NCBI GenBank assembly: GCA_014116815.1
Contig: JACGYV010000004.1
Span: 28,290 to 92,289, forward strand
Origin: Holosporaceae bacterium 'Namur'
GTDB lineage: Bacteria; Pseudomonadota; Alphaproteobacteria; Rickettsiales; Midichloriaceae
Length of the DNA: 64,000 bases
Direction: 5' to 3'
Shown: piece after piece, positions 26,377 to 34,992 of the stretch
Numbering within the stretch: the first letter of the stretch is position 1
How the letters are laid out: every line of letters starts with the position of its first letter
Notes under the pieces: model-generated
Databases searched by the model: none
Seen by the model: only the letters and a program-made list of their open reading frames with translations
Told to the model about the DNA's origin: nothing
Translations under genes and position numbers: made by a program

Positions 26377-27285
26377 ATGAGTTGGTTAGAAAGAATTAAA
26401 AAAGGCCTAAGCAAAACCTCAGGCAATATAACATCAAGCATAACTAGTATATTCACGACTAAAAAACTTGATGACCGGACTTTAGAAGAGCTTGAAGAAC
26501 TCTTAATCATGTCGGACATGGGGGTAAAAGTCGCAAGCAGTCTTATCCAAAGTTTAAAAAAAGATAAATTCCAAAAAGATATTACTGAAGAAGAAGTTAA
26601 AACTTATCTTGCGGATAAAATAGCAAATATAGTTTCTCCTTTTGCTAAAGAGCTGAAATTTACATGTAAACCGCAAGTTATATTAGTATGCGGAGTAAAC
26701 GGCAGCGGTAAAACTACTACTATCGGTAAAATTGCCAATAAGCTGAAAAATGAAGGTAAAACAGTTTTACTTGCAGCTTGTGATACCTTCCGCGCGGCCG
26801 CTGATCTTCAACTTAAAGTTTGGGCTGAACGCGCAAGGTGCGAACTAATTCAAGGAGAACCGGGAGCAGACCCTGCAAGCATTGCATATAAAGCTTTAGA
26901 AAAAGCAACTACCGAACAAGTCGATGTTTTATTAATAGATACTGCGGGACGCCTGCAAAATAAAAAAAATCTCATGGAAGAACTCGCTAAAATTATTAAA
27001 GTTGTTAAAAAATTAAATCCTGAAGCTCCGCATGACACATTGCTTGTTCTGGATGCATGCGTCGGGCAGAATGCTATCTCTCAGGTTGAAATATTTAAAG
27101 AAATAGTAAATATTACCGGGCTTATAGTTACTAAATTGGACGGCACTGCTAAAGCCGGCATATTAGTTGCAATTGCTCAAAAATTTTCTATTCCCGTTCA
27201 TTTAATCGGAGTAGGAGAGAAAATCGAGGACTTAGATCAATTTGATGCTAAAGCATTTAGTAAAAGCTTATTCGGCTTAGAGTAA
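26377..27285 (+). CDS. ftsY: Signal recognition particle receptor FtsY
   Basis: FtsY is the SRP receptor GTPase that docks ribosome-nascent-chain complexes at the membrane. The 302-residue protein has the helical N domain (about 1-85), then the G domain: GVNGSGKTTTIGKIANKL (P-loop), DTFRAAADLQLKVWAERA (insertion box), LIDTAGRLQNKKNLMEELAK and TKLDGTAKAGILVAIAQKF, closing with IGVGEKIEDLDQFDAKAF. It lacks the long acidic A domain of E. coli FtsY; the short form is normal for alphaproteobacteria. ATG at 26377 (MSWLERIKKGLSKTS) is preferred over an in-frame TTG nine bases upstream. It is divergent from the GTA peptidase gene. Confidence 0.96.
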   Translation: MSWLERIKKGLSKTSGNITSSITSIFTTKKLDDRTLEELEELLIMSDMGVKVASSLIQSLKKDKFQKDITEEEVKTYLADKIANIVSPFAKELKFTCKPQVILVCGVNGSGKTTTIGKIANKLKNEGKTVLLAACDTFRAAADLQLKVWAERARCELIQGEPGADPASIAYKALEKATTEQVDVLLIDTAGRLQNKKNLMEELAKIIKVVKKLNPEAPHDTLLVLDACVGQNAISQVEIFKEIVNITGLIVTKLDGTAKAGILVAIAQKFSIPVHLIGVGEKIEDLDQFDAKAFSKSLFGLE

Positions 27286-27506
27286 GTCTTATTTATTTAC
27301 CTTAAAAATATTATTTCTTTAATTTAAAAGTAATATTTAAAATTTATTTATTTAATAAAAATATACTTTGTTTGTATAGTATAAGCTATAATTTCGCATT
27401 TATGGAAGCCTTCTCTTATAAAAACAATAAAAATACAAATAATATTAACTAAATATTAACATATTTACTTTACATTTATATAAGCAATTTAAAATGGAAG
27501 GCAATA

Positions 27507-29195
27507 ATGGGATTATTAGAAGAGTTAAATGCTAAAAAAGGGAAGTTAAATAAAACCTCTGAAAGAAGCAAAGAAGCAGAGATTAAAGAAACGGAAAAAA
27601 CTTTTAGTGAAAAAAAGGCCTCCCTGGGGAAAGTTGCTGTTAAAAGCAAAAAGCTGGAGATAGTAGAAAAAGAAGTTTTTCAGAAAGAGATCGATGATGC
27701 CTACAAAGAATGCCAAAATAACACACGACCTCTGGAAAAATTAAAAAATACATTGCAAGAAGATCTTCTATTTATAACTAATACTCTTAACCATTTAAAT
27801 AAAAGCGGTAAACTCACCCCTCAAAAAGAGCTAAAATACAATAAGTTCAAAGAAAACCTCCAGGCAAGAAAATTATATGTAGATAAAAAGATTGCTCAAT
27901 TTAAAATTGAAAACAGTATAGTTCTTGAGCAGAATACATTAAGAGATAATATTTCTAGAAAACTTGATGATATCACATTAGAAGATGCCCAAGCCTTAAA
28001 ATCAATGTTTGACCAAGGTAAAGCAATTTCCTCAATGGTGATAACAGAAACTGGAAACGCCAAAGATGCACCTGAAAGTGAAGATCGTTCTGCATTATTA
28101 TCAGCAATTCAAGGTTTTAATAAAGGAAAATTAAGAAAAACATCTCACCAAGAAACCAGCAAATCTCAAAAACCTGATAAGAAACCTGAGTTATCCATTT
28201 CTCAAAAGTTAGGCTCAATGAAAAATCCTTATGAAGACATATTGGAACTTAGAGAAAGAACCGCAGAACTCAAACTAAATTTGAAAACTACAAAAGAGCT
28301 CAAAGATATTAAAATTAGAATTACTGATCTTTCAGTGCAATTGATGAAAGAAATCTCTTTTGCTAAGAAGAAAGGGGTGAATAAAGAAATTATAGATGCA
28401 AAGCAAGCACAAATTCATGAGCTTGGAAAAGTATCAAAAGTTGCAAATAATATGATCGCTGATAGACGTGAGGCGGATAGAGAAAAATCTGATATAGTAT
28501 CGGTAATAAAGAAGCATATTGAAAAGCTTAATATAAATGATCTAAGTGCAATGAATAGATTGCTGGGCAATATCGGTAATGGAAAACTAAGCGAGATGAT
28601 TGATAAAGACGGGAAGCAACAATATAAAAGAGAATCTTTAGCTTCTACTAAGACAACTTCTAAAAACGAAAAGAATACACATTTAACCGAACAACAAAAG
28701 AGAAGTAAACAAGAGCATAAAGATATTAAGCTTGCTAAGAAGCTCCAACAAGAAGAATCAGATTATGAATTGGCTTTAACACTTCAGAAAAAAGAAGATA
28801 AAAAACTTGCTAAAAAATTAGATACCGAAGAAAAAGATGAATACCTAGCACATACCCTCCAGGAAAAGCAGGATAGAAAATTAGCGGAAAGCTTAGGTAC
28901 TGTATCAAATAAAACAAAAATCAGCCATAAAGCGCATTCACCGATAAATAAAGATAACATACCTTATGTTAAGAATACGAAAAAATCTTCGCAAGAATCT
29001 ACCCACTTGCAGCCGGAAAACTTTCCCGGTAGCTTTTCAATATTACAACATTTTTATAAGCTGATAGAAAATATAATTGATTTAATCTATCCGAAAGTGA
29101 AAATAGAAGATAAAGTTAGTAAGAATCCCGTAAATATCTTTAAAACAACTGTAAAAAACAATAAAATACAAGATGATAAGCCGCTTTCACGTTAA
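27507..29195 (+). CDS. Coiled-coil protein with tandem MIU/UIM-like repeats, candidate effector
   Basis: A 562-residue Lys/Glu-rich, largely helical protein with GGAAGG in front of its ATG. No housekeeping family is recognisable. Residues about 1-340 are predicted coiled coil with long heptad-like stretches. Residues 406-465 contain five units spaced about 12-14 residues: DIKLAKKLQQEE, DYELALTLQKKE, DKKLAKKLDTEE, DEYLAHTLQEKQ and DRKLAESLG. These fit the motif acidic-x-x-Leu-Ala-x-x-Leu-x-x-acidic of eukaryotic motifs interacting with ubiquitin (MIU, inverted UIM). A Ser/Thr/Pro-rich C-terminus follows. No signal peptide or membrane helix. The AT-rich flanks (221 and 173 bases) suggest its own transcript. 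Binding of host ubiquitin is an inference from motif shape only. Confidence 0.65.
   Translation: MGLLEELNAKKGKLNKTSERSKEAEIKETEKTFSEKKASLGKVAVKSKKLEIVEKEVFQKEIDDAYKECQNNTRPLEKLKNTLQEDLLFITNTLNHLNKSGKLTPQKELKYNKFKENLQARKLYVDKKIAQFKIENSIVLEQNTLRDNISRKLDDITLEDAQALKSMFDQGKAISSMVITETGNAKDAPESEDRSALLSAIQGFNKGKLRKTSHQETSKSQKPDKKPELSISQKLGSMKNPYEDILELRERTAELKLNLKTTKELKDIKIRITDLSVQLMKEISFAKKKGVNKEIIDAKQAQIHELGKVSKVANNMIADRREADREKSDIVSVIKKHIEKLNINDLSAMNRLLGNIGNGKLSEMIDKDGKQQYKRESLASTKTTSKNEKNTHLTEQQKRSKQEHKDIKLAKKLQQEESDYELALTLQKKEDKKLAKKLDTEEKDEYLAHTLQEKQDRKLAESLGTVSNKTKISHKAHSPINKDNIPYVKNTKKSSQESTHLQPENFPGSFSILQHFYKLIENIIDLIYPKVKIEDKVSKNPVNIFKTTVKNNKIQDDKPLSR
28722..28900 (+). repeat. Five tandem MIU-like coding units
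   Basis: Within the coiled-coil gene, five short units with an invariant Leu-Ala (or Ala) and a Leu three residues later follow each other at about 36-42 base spacing. The DNA copies have diverged enough that the amino-acid pattern is kept better than the bases, which suggests selection on the motif. Confidence 0.6.
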
Positions 29196-29368
29196 AATAA
29201 AAAATTAAATTGTTAATTTATATACTAATAATCTCCCCCCTATTTCTAAGCTTTTTTATAAGAGTTATCAATATTTTTATATTAACTAAACAAAGTTTAT
29301 ATACTTTCTCTTGAGCAGGATTTCAAAACTTGTTAACATTGTTCGAATTTTAATTTTAAGAGTTAGTG

Positions 29369-30208
29369 ATGACCAAGAAAAATATATTTCGTATTATTAT
29401 AGCCTGTATGGTGCTTTATCTAGGAGTCTTAGGTTATATTTACTTAAATCAAAGGACGTTATTATATCATCCCGAACAGGAAATAGTCGGCTTGGAAAGT
29501 TATAACATGCCGGACACCGAAGAAATATTTTTAACTACCAAAGACGGAATTAGAATTCAAGCATGGTATAAAAAACCGGACCCAGGTAAAGAAATGGTAA
29601 TATTTTACCATGGTAATTCCGGGCATATCCCGCAAAGAATTGATAAATTGAAAGAATTAAATGCAATGGGTTATGGATTTATTATTCCTGCCTGGAGGGG
29701 ATTCGGGAAAAGTGAAGGCTTTCCATCTGAAGAAGGGATTCTTAATGATGCTGAAGCAACTATTGAATTTATAAAAAAAGAAGGCTATGACCTTAAAAAA
29801 GTTATTGTTATAGGAGAATCTTTGGGAACCGGGATCGCCACTCAAATGGCTGCTAAACATGAATTTAAAGGTTTGCTGTTAATTACTCCTTATACAACGA
29901 TTCAAGATAGAGCCAGTGAAATATATTTCTATATTCCGGTTAAATATTTACTCAAAGATAACTTTGATACCATTAACAATATATCAAAAGTTAAGGTTCC
30001 GGTAATTATTATCCATGGTGATAATGATGAAATTATTCCTCATACCCACTCATTAAAAATTATAGAAAAAGTAAATGAGCCTAAAAAGCTGATTATTTAC
30101 CCGGGTATAAACCATACTAATTATGATTCAAAAACAGTGTTTACTGAAATGAGAAACTTCTTTAAAAGTTTAGAAAAAGATACTGAGGTAAAAGTTGATC
30201 AAGACTGA
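29369..30208 (+). CDS. Alpha/beta hydrolase, membrane-anchored (BEM46/YfhR-like)
   Basis: A roughly 279-residue alpha/beta-hydrolase with one N-terminal membrane helix (IFRIIIACMVLYLGVLGYIY), placing the catalytic domain outside the cytoplasm or on the membrane. The catalytic serine lies in VIGESLGTGIATQM (GxSxG), the acid in IIHGDNDEIIPHTHS and the histidine in YPGINHTNYDS. The oxyanion segment is VIFYHGNSGHIPQR. It fits the BEM46/YfhR group of uncharacterised serine hydrolases. The frame runs 14 bases into the next gene, so the two are translationally linked. Confidence 0.85.
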   Translation: MTKKNIFRIIIACMVLYLGVLGYIYLNQRTLLYHPEQEIVGLESYNMPDTEEIFLTTKDGIRIQAWYKKPDPGKEMVIFYHGNSGHIPQRIDKLKELNAMGYGFIIPAWRGFGKSEGFPSEEGILNDAEATIEFIKKEGYDLKKVIVIGESLGTGIATQMAAKHEFKGLLLITPYTTIQDRASEIYFYIPVKYLLKDNFDTINNISKVKVPVIIIHGDNDEIIPHTHSLKIIEKVNEPKKLIIYPGINHTNYDSKTVFTEMRNFFKSLEKDTEVKVDQD

Positions 30209-31199
30209 TTTAGCAATAATAGGTGCCGGCCCGGTCGGGCTTTTTACAGCCTTTCAAGCCGGCATGCTTGGTCTTAAAACCGTAATTATCGATTCGTTGG
30301 AATTTATGGGAGGCCAGTGTGCTGCTCTATATCCTGAGAAACCGATTTATGATATTCCCGGTTTTGAGCATATTTCAGGCGCAGAGCTTGTTGAGAATCT
30401 TTACCGACAAGCCAAACCTTTTAATCCTCACCTACTGCTTAACAACACAGTCACCTGCATAAAGAGAGAAAATCATAAATGGCTGCTAAATACTTCTCAA
30501 GATAATGAGATTGAAGTATCGGCAATAATAATTGCAGCCGGCGGCGGAGCTTTCGGTGCGAATAAACCTCCGCTTGAGAATATAGAAAGCTTTGAAGGTA
30601 AAAGCGTTTTCTATATGGTAGGAAAAATGGAGGATTTTAGGGATAAAACGGTTGTGATTGCCGGAGGTGGCGATTCGGCGGTAGATTGGGCAATCATCCT
30701 TTCGGGTATTGCTAAAAAGGTTTATGTAGTGCATAGAAGGGATAAATTCAGAGCTTTGCCTGAGAATATAAACAAGATGCATGAAATAGCCAAGACAGGT
30801 AAAATTGAATTTGTAATTCCTTATCAGTTAAATGCACTCCATGGAGAAAACGGTTATCTGAAAGAAGTTGAAGTTATTGATTTAGATAACAATGTAAGAA
30901 CCATTGAAGCTGATATACTCTTACCCTTTTTCGGTCTTGCTATGGAGCTTGGAGCAATTGCCGATTGGGGGTTAAATTTTGATAAAAAACATATAGCGGT
31001 TGACCCGGTAAATATGACTACAAACTTAGAGAATATCTATGCAGTCGGTGATGTAGCCACCTATAAAGGAAAATTGAAATTAATCCTAACCGGGTTCTCG
31101 GAAGCAGCGTTGGCTTGCCACTCGGTCTATTCTGTGGTATATCCGAATAAGCCTTTACATTTTGAATATTCCACAACTAAAGGCATACCAAAAATATAA
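30195..31199 (+). CDS. Ferredoxin/flavodoxin-NADP+ reductase, thioredoxin-reductase type
   Basis: A 334-residue flavoprotein of the YumC/TrxR-like FNR family, which passes electrons between NADPH and ferredoxin. FAD binding is shown by LAIIGAGPVGLFTAFQAGML at the N-terminus, the NADP domain by VVIAGGGDSAVDWAIIL (about residue 155), and the second FAD motif by NIYAVGDVATYKGKLKLI. It lacks the CxxC of thioredoxin reductase, as expected. Translation probably starts at a TTG at 30195, with GAGG a few bases upstream, overlapping the hydrolase gene by 14 bases. In a cell with an ISC-type ferredoxin (fdx, this window), this enzyme is the likely electron donor. Confidence 0.9.
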   Translation: MIKTDLAIIGAGPVGLFTAFQAGMLGLKTVIIDSLEFMGGQCAALYPEKPIYDIPGFEHISGAELVENLYRQAKPFNPHLLLNNTVTCIKRENHKWLLNTSQDNEIEVSAIIIAAGGGAFGANKPPLENIESFEGKSVFYMVGKMEDFRDKTVVIAGGGDSAVDWAIILSGIAKKVYVVHRRDKFRALPENINKMHEIAKTGKIEFVIPYQLNALHGENGYLKEVEVIDLDNNVRTIEADILLPFFGLAMELGAIADWGLNFDKKHIAVDPVNMTTNLENIYAVGDVATYKGKLKLILTGFSEAALACHSVYSVVYPNKPLHFEYSTTKGIPKI

Positions 31200-31223
31200 A
31201 AAATATTAAGAGAATATGATTTC

Positions 31224-32111
31224 ATGGCTAATTGCCAAATTATTGACGGTAGAAAGATAGCAGAAGAATATTATGCACGGCTTAAAGCTGATGTGGATTA
31301 TTTAAAGGAAAAACATCACCTTATTCCCGGGCTTGCAGTAATTTTGGTCGGTGATGACCCGTCAAGCATAGTTTATGTAAATCATAAGTTAAGAAGAGCA
31401 AAGGAAATCGGAATCAATATTTTTGAATATCCGTTGCCTGAAAAAATTTCTTCTAAAGTACTAATTGCAAAAATTGAGCATTTAAATAATGACCATCGCG
31501 TACACGGTATTTTACTGCAACTTCCCCTCCCCGGCCATTTAGATTCTCATGAAATAATTAACTATATTGATTCGGAAAAAGATGTAGACGGTTTTACAAT
31601 CAAAAATATCGGGTTACTCAGCTCATGGCGGGATTGCCTTGAACCGTGTACGCCAAAAGGCGTGCTGATCCTTTTAAAGCGCATATTCGGGGAAGACTTA
31701 TCAGGAAAAAAAGCTGCCGTGATCGGTAGATCCATGATTGTCGGTAGGCCGATGGCTACAATGCTGCTTAAAGAAAACTGTACGGTAACCGTTTTACATT
31801 CAAAGTCTGAAAATATTGAAGAAGAATGTAAACGAGCCGATATTTTAATTTCTGCAACCGGTAACCCCGGAATGTTGAAGGCAAGCTGGGTTAAAGAAGG
31901 GGCATGTGTTATTGATGTCGGGATAGTAAGAAGAGAGGGAAAACTTTACGGAGATGTGGATTTTGATGAGGTAAAACAAGTCGCCGGCTATTTAACTCCT
32001 GTTCCGGGAGGAGTGGGTCCTATGACTGTTGCTTGTATGCTCGGCAATACAATTAAAGCTGCATGTGCTCAAAAAAAGATATCTCTTGAGAAAGAAAGAA
32101 ATGAAAAGTAG
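31224..32111 (+). CDS. folD: Bifunctional methylenetetrahydrofolate dehydrogenase/cyclohydrolase
   Basis: FolD interconverts 5,10-methylene-THF and 10-formyl-THF for purine and formyl-methionine synthesis. The 295-residue protein has the active-site pattern SIVYVNHKLRRAKEIGI (Tyr and Lys), the HGILLQLPLPGHLDSHEIIN segment, DVDGFTIKNIGLL, the NADP-binding AAVIGRSMIVGRPMATML, and the conserved ending LTPVPGGVGPMTVACMLGNT. It begins 24 bases after the reductase gene and overlaps the next gene by 11 bases, so all four genes from 29369 form one unit. Confidence 0.97.
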   Translation: MANCQIIDGRKIAEEYYARLKADVDYLKEKHHLIPGLAVILVGDDPSSIVYVNHKLRRAKEIGINIFEYPLPEKISSKVLIAKIEHLNNDHRVHGILLQLPLPGHLDSHEIINYIDSEKDVDGFTIKNIGLLSSWRDCLEPCTPKGVLILLKRIFGEDLSGKKAAVIGRSMIVGRPMATMLLKENCTVTVLHSKSENIEEECKRADILISATGNPGMLKASWVKEGACVIDVGIVRREGKLYGDVDFDEVKQVAGYLTPVPGGVGPMTVACMLGNTIKAACAQKKISLEKERNEK

Positions 32112-32955
32112 ATTAAAAACTCTGTTGCGCTGCTTTTATAAAGCAATATATAACACTGTGTACCACGAAGGCGTTGAGCATGCGGGTTACATGGCATTTT
32201 TACTGATGCTGACTATTTTTCCGAGCCTTGTATTTTTTGTCGCTTTAGTCGGGTTTTTCGGCAAGCAGAACTTATCTGAACTATTAGTTAATTTAATTCT
32301 TGAAAGCTCATGGGCTAATTTTATTGAAGCTTTAAAACCGAGGATTATTGAAATCACTTCCAGCCCACCGCAAAGTTTACTTACTATTGCGATTATAAGT
32401 GCACTCTGGACTGCTTCTTCCATATTCGAAGGGTTACGTACTATTTTAAATAAAGCTTATAAGATAACTACAACAGCCACCTATTTAAAAAGACGTCTGA
32501 TAAGTTTTCTGGAATTTGCCGGCTTAATGATGATAACTATTATTTTACTGGTTACCTTATTAATCGTGCCTTGGATATGGAATTATGTATATATGTTTAT
32601 AGAAATTTACGATAATCCGCTGATTAATTTTATAGGTAAACCGACACATATGCTCCGCTATCTGATTTTAATCTTCTTCGGCTTTCTACTTGTCTCAGGG
32701 CTTTACTACTATTTGCCGAACAGAAAGATGAAATTCACCCTGACATTTCCGGGCACGATCGCCGTACTCTTAGGATGGGCAATATCTTCAGCCTTATTTA
32801 GATTATATTTAAGTTATTTTCCTTCAATTAATATAATTTACGGGAGTATTGCAGGAGTAATAATCGCCCTGCTCTACTTTTATATATGTAGCTTAATATT
32901 CATTTTCGGGGCTGAATTCAATTATCAGGTTGAAACCCAATTCGGTTTAACTTAA
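32101..32955 (+). CDS. YihY/BrkB family membrane protein (UPF0761)
   Basis: A 284-residue inner-membrane protein of the YihY (formerly called ribonuclease BN) family. About six helices are visible. Family features are the N-terminal HAGYMAFLLMLTIFPSLVFF, the central AIISALWTASSIFEGLRTIL, YYYLPNRKMKFTLTFPGTIA and, near the end, INIIYGSIAGVIIALLYFYI with the final GAEFNYQ. The true molecular role of the family is unsettled; the RNase label is a historical mistake. I chose the ATG at 32101 because the protein then starts at a typical position behind GAGAAAGAA; it overlaps folD by 11 bases. Confidence 0.88.
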   Translation: MKSRLKTLLRCFYKAIYNTVYHEGVEHAGYMAFLLMLTIFPSLVFFVALVGFFGKQNLSELLVNLILESSWANFIEALKPRIIEITSSPPQSLLTIAIISALWTASSIFEGLRTILNKAYKITTTATYLKRRLISFLEFAGLMMITIILLVTLLIVPWIWNYVYMFIEIYDNPLINFIGKPTHMLRYLILIFFGFLLVSGLYYYLPNRKMKFTLTFPGTIAVLLGWAISSALFRLYLSYFPSINIIYGSIAGVIIALLYFYICSLIFIFGAEFNYQVETQFGLT

Positions 32956-33116
32956 ACCTATATACTAAAAAAAAGGATAAAGCTTAATTTTTTTTTAATT
33001 TTAATAAATAAAAACCCTGTATAAAGAAAGTTTCATTACTTTACAATACTTATTTAATATATTTATGTTATAGTGTCATGCTATATTAACTACATAAATA
33101 ATTTTATCTAATACCT

Positions 33117-33770
33117 ATGAAACAAAATATAGAATTTACCTCCAAAAATAACTTTAATGCGGCCGATACACAACCGGATTTAATCACTGCTATTAAAGAT
33201 ACTAATGAAGAAACTGCCAAACAACTTTTAGAACAGGACGGTTCTACATATTCAGAGTACATAAAAAGCAAGGCATTAAGGCTTGCTGCTCAATTTGATA
33301 TGGTTGAGCTGGCAAATATTTTAATTAATAAAGGAGCTGCCATTAATGCAACTGACAGTAGAGGTAATACCCCTTTAATTTTTGCCGCAGAGAGCGGAGA
33401 TATAAGCAGTATGCAATTACTCCTAAGTAAAGGAGCTGACGTTAATATACAAAATAGAGAAGGTAACACCGCTTTAATGCTGGCTATAAATGCTGAAGTA
33501 GTAAAGTTACTCATAAAAAACGGCGCTGATATAAATATTGAAAACAATACAAATAGAACTGCATTAAATATTGCGATCGAGAGTGGAACGGAAACCGTTA
33601 CGGAGCTGCTTATAAAGAAAGGAGCTAAGGTAAATATGATTGCCCCGATATTATACCCGAATAAAAACTTTTTATACTCTATCCACAAAGATGATAATAA
33701 AGGTTGGGTGAATATGATAGGCAGAGAAAATGAAATTAAACTACGTAATTTACAATTTAAAAAATATTAG
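33117..33770 (+). CDS. Ankyrin-repeat protein
   Basis: A 217-residue protein with about four ankyrin repeats from residue 55 to 185: RLAAQFDMVELANILINKGA, TPLIFAAESGDISSMQLLLS, ALMLAINAEVVKLLIKNGAD and TALNIAIESGTETVTELLIK. The repeats are close to consensus, with DRGNTP/REGNTA loops. The N-terminal 50 residues (polar, QPDLITAIKDTNEETAKQLL) look like a capping repeat. A short tail of about 30 residues is left after the repeats. Such small ankyrin proteins bind protein partners; target and location unknown. Its end faces a bidirectional terminator. Confidence 0.85.
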   Translation: MKQNIEFTSKNNFNAADTQPDLITAIKDTNEETAKQLLEQDGSTYSEYIKSKALRLAAQFDMVELANILINKGAAINATDSRGNTPLIFAAESGDISSMQLLLSKGADVNIQNREGNTALMLAINAEVVKLLIKNGADINIENNTNRTALNIAIESGTETVTELLIKKGAKVNMIAPILYPNKNFLYSIHKDDNKGWVNMIGRENEIKLRNLQFKKY

Positions 33771-33822
33771 TTTTAAAGTAACCGTGAACTAATAGTAATA
33801 AGTGTTTATAATATGATCACAA

Positions 33823-33868
33823 TAAAAAAAGCTCACCATTCCTAAATAAAAACAGTGAGCCAAATTTT
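33823..33868. terminator. Bidirectional intrinsic terminator
   Basis: GCTCAC (33831-33836) and GTGAGC (33855-33860) form a stem with an 18-base loop. Seven A's precede it, giving a T-run for the - strand, and five T's follow at 33864-33868 for the + strand. It separates the convergent ankyrin (+) and pilin-like (-) genes. Confidence 0.7.
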
Positions 33869-33885
33869 TATAATTTTAAATCAAC

Positions 33886-34644
33886 TTAATTTAGAGCCAT
33901 ACCTATTCTGCATGCAGATGAGGTAGTTGTCATATTATAGTACCCTGTTGCCGATGCAACACAAGCACCCACTGCTGCACCGCTTCCGTCAAGAGACCTT
34001 ACAATCCCGGAAGTTCCGCCGACAAAATTTCCGCTTGCATCACTTCCGCCGTCATCCATTTTATTGTCGATACTCCATGCGCTATCAGGGGTGAGTATCC
34101 CGGTAAGTAAAGTATCGGATGCTAGCGGTGCTCCTAAAAACACTGCATTGGTTGTTGAAGAAAATGGTGTAATATTACCGGCCATTATATATCCTCCGCC
34201 ACTTATTTTACTAGCCGGAGCATTTGTTCCTATAGCAGTTGTAGTTGCAGTAACAGCGACAATATTAGCATTCAACATACCGGCCAATTGCAGATGTTTC
34301 CATGCTTTGTTAACTTCATTATTAGTAGTTGAAGCATTATCGTAGTTAATTACTCCGTTATTGTTACCGACACAAATTGCCGAAGATGCAGCACAGTTAG
34401 TATTCCAAAGGTAATAAGCGGTATCCATATCTCCCGGAACTTTACTGTATTTACTCAAAAAGTTATTATATGTTGTTGCGTATTGTTGAAAATCAGTAAT
34501 TACCGAGCGTAATTGCGCCTGCTTTATAAGATTATTACCGGCAGATACCCCCGCAATTAAAAATCCTATGATAACTAACACTATTGAAAGTTCTACAAGC
34601 GTAAAACCTTTTTGATTTAATAAATTCTTATTAACGTCTTTCAT
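33886..34644 (-). CDS. Prepilin-like protein with type IV pilin N-terminal signal
   Basis: A 252-residue protein with a textbook class III signal: a short basic leader (MKDVNKNLLNQKG) cut before FTLVELSIVLVIIGFLIAGV, with the glutamate at +5 that pilins use for assembly. The mature domain is rich in Ala, Thr, Gly and Asn and has paired cysteines (NTNCAASSAIC near residue 85, and VGACVASATG/SSACRIGM at the end). It resembles major or minor pilins and type II pseudopilins of alphaproteobacterial symbionts. The ATG at 34644 follows GGGAGAGGG. No assembly genes (pilB, pilC, pilD) are near, so those would lie elsewhere if it functions. Strong terminator downstream. Confidence 0.82.
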   Translation of the reverse strand: MKDVNKNLLNQKGFTLVELSIVLVIIGFLIAGVSAGNNLIKQAQLRSVITDFQQYATTYNNFLSKYSKVPGDMDTAYYLWNTNCAASSAICVGNNNGVINYDNASTTNNEVNKAWKHLQLAGMLNANIVAVTATTTAIGTNAPASKISGGGYIMAGNITPFSSTTNAVFLGAPLASDTLLTGILTPDSAWSIDNKMDDGGSDASGNFVGGTSGIVRSLDGSGAAVGACVASATGYYNMTTTSSACRIGMALN

Positions 34645-34882
34645 ACCCTCTCCCAAAGTATCCTAGTAGTATACTTTAATTAAAATATAGGGATAATAAC
34701 TTTGCAAGCAAAATATCAAATTATCTGCAAAAAACTCTAATTTTCTTAATCTATATTTCTTGCCGGTTTGTAATCTCATTTCTCCCAACCCTTCTAATTG
34801 ATTTAAAAATGCTCCACTGTTAAAAAATTTTAAAAATGATGCTAGCTTTTTTATTTTTATATGCTATAAACTTTTTGGATGT

Positions 34883-34957
34883 TCCTCGGTAGCTCAGTGG
34901 TAGAGCAAGCGGCTGTTAACCGCTTGGTCGCTGGTTCGAATCCGGCCCGGGGAGCCA
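34883..34957 (+). tRNA. tRNA-Asn (anticodon GTT)
   Basis: The 75-base sequence folds as a cloverleaf: acceptor TCCTCGG/CCGGGGA, D-arm GCTC..GAGC, anticodon arm AGCGG-CTGTTAA-CCGCT with anticodon GTT, and T-arm GCTGG-TTCGAAT-CCGGC. The terminal CCA is encoded. It is the only tRNA seen in the window. Confidence 0.96.
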
Positions 34958-34992
34958 TCTTTTGTTAATAAGTGCTAGCTTTGGGTATATTA

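Noticed and set aside
32029..32100. Longer N-terminus for the YihY-family protein
   Set aside because: It would lie almost fully inside folD in another frame and adds residues not typical of the family; the ATG at 32101 is better placed.
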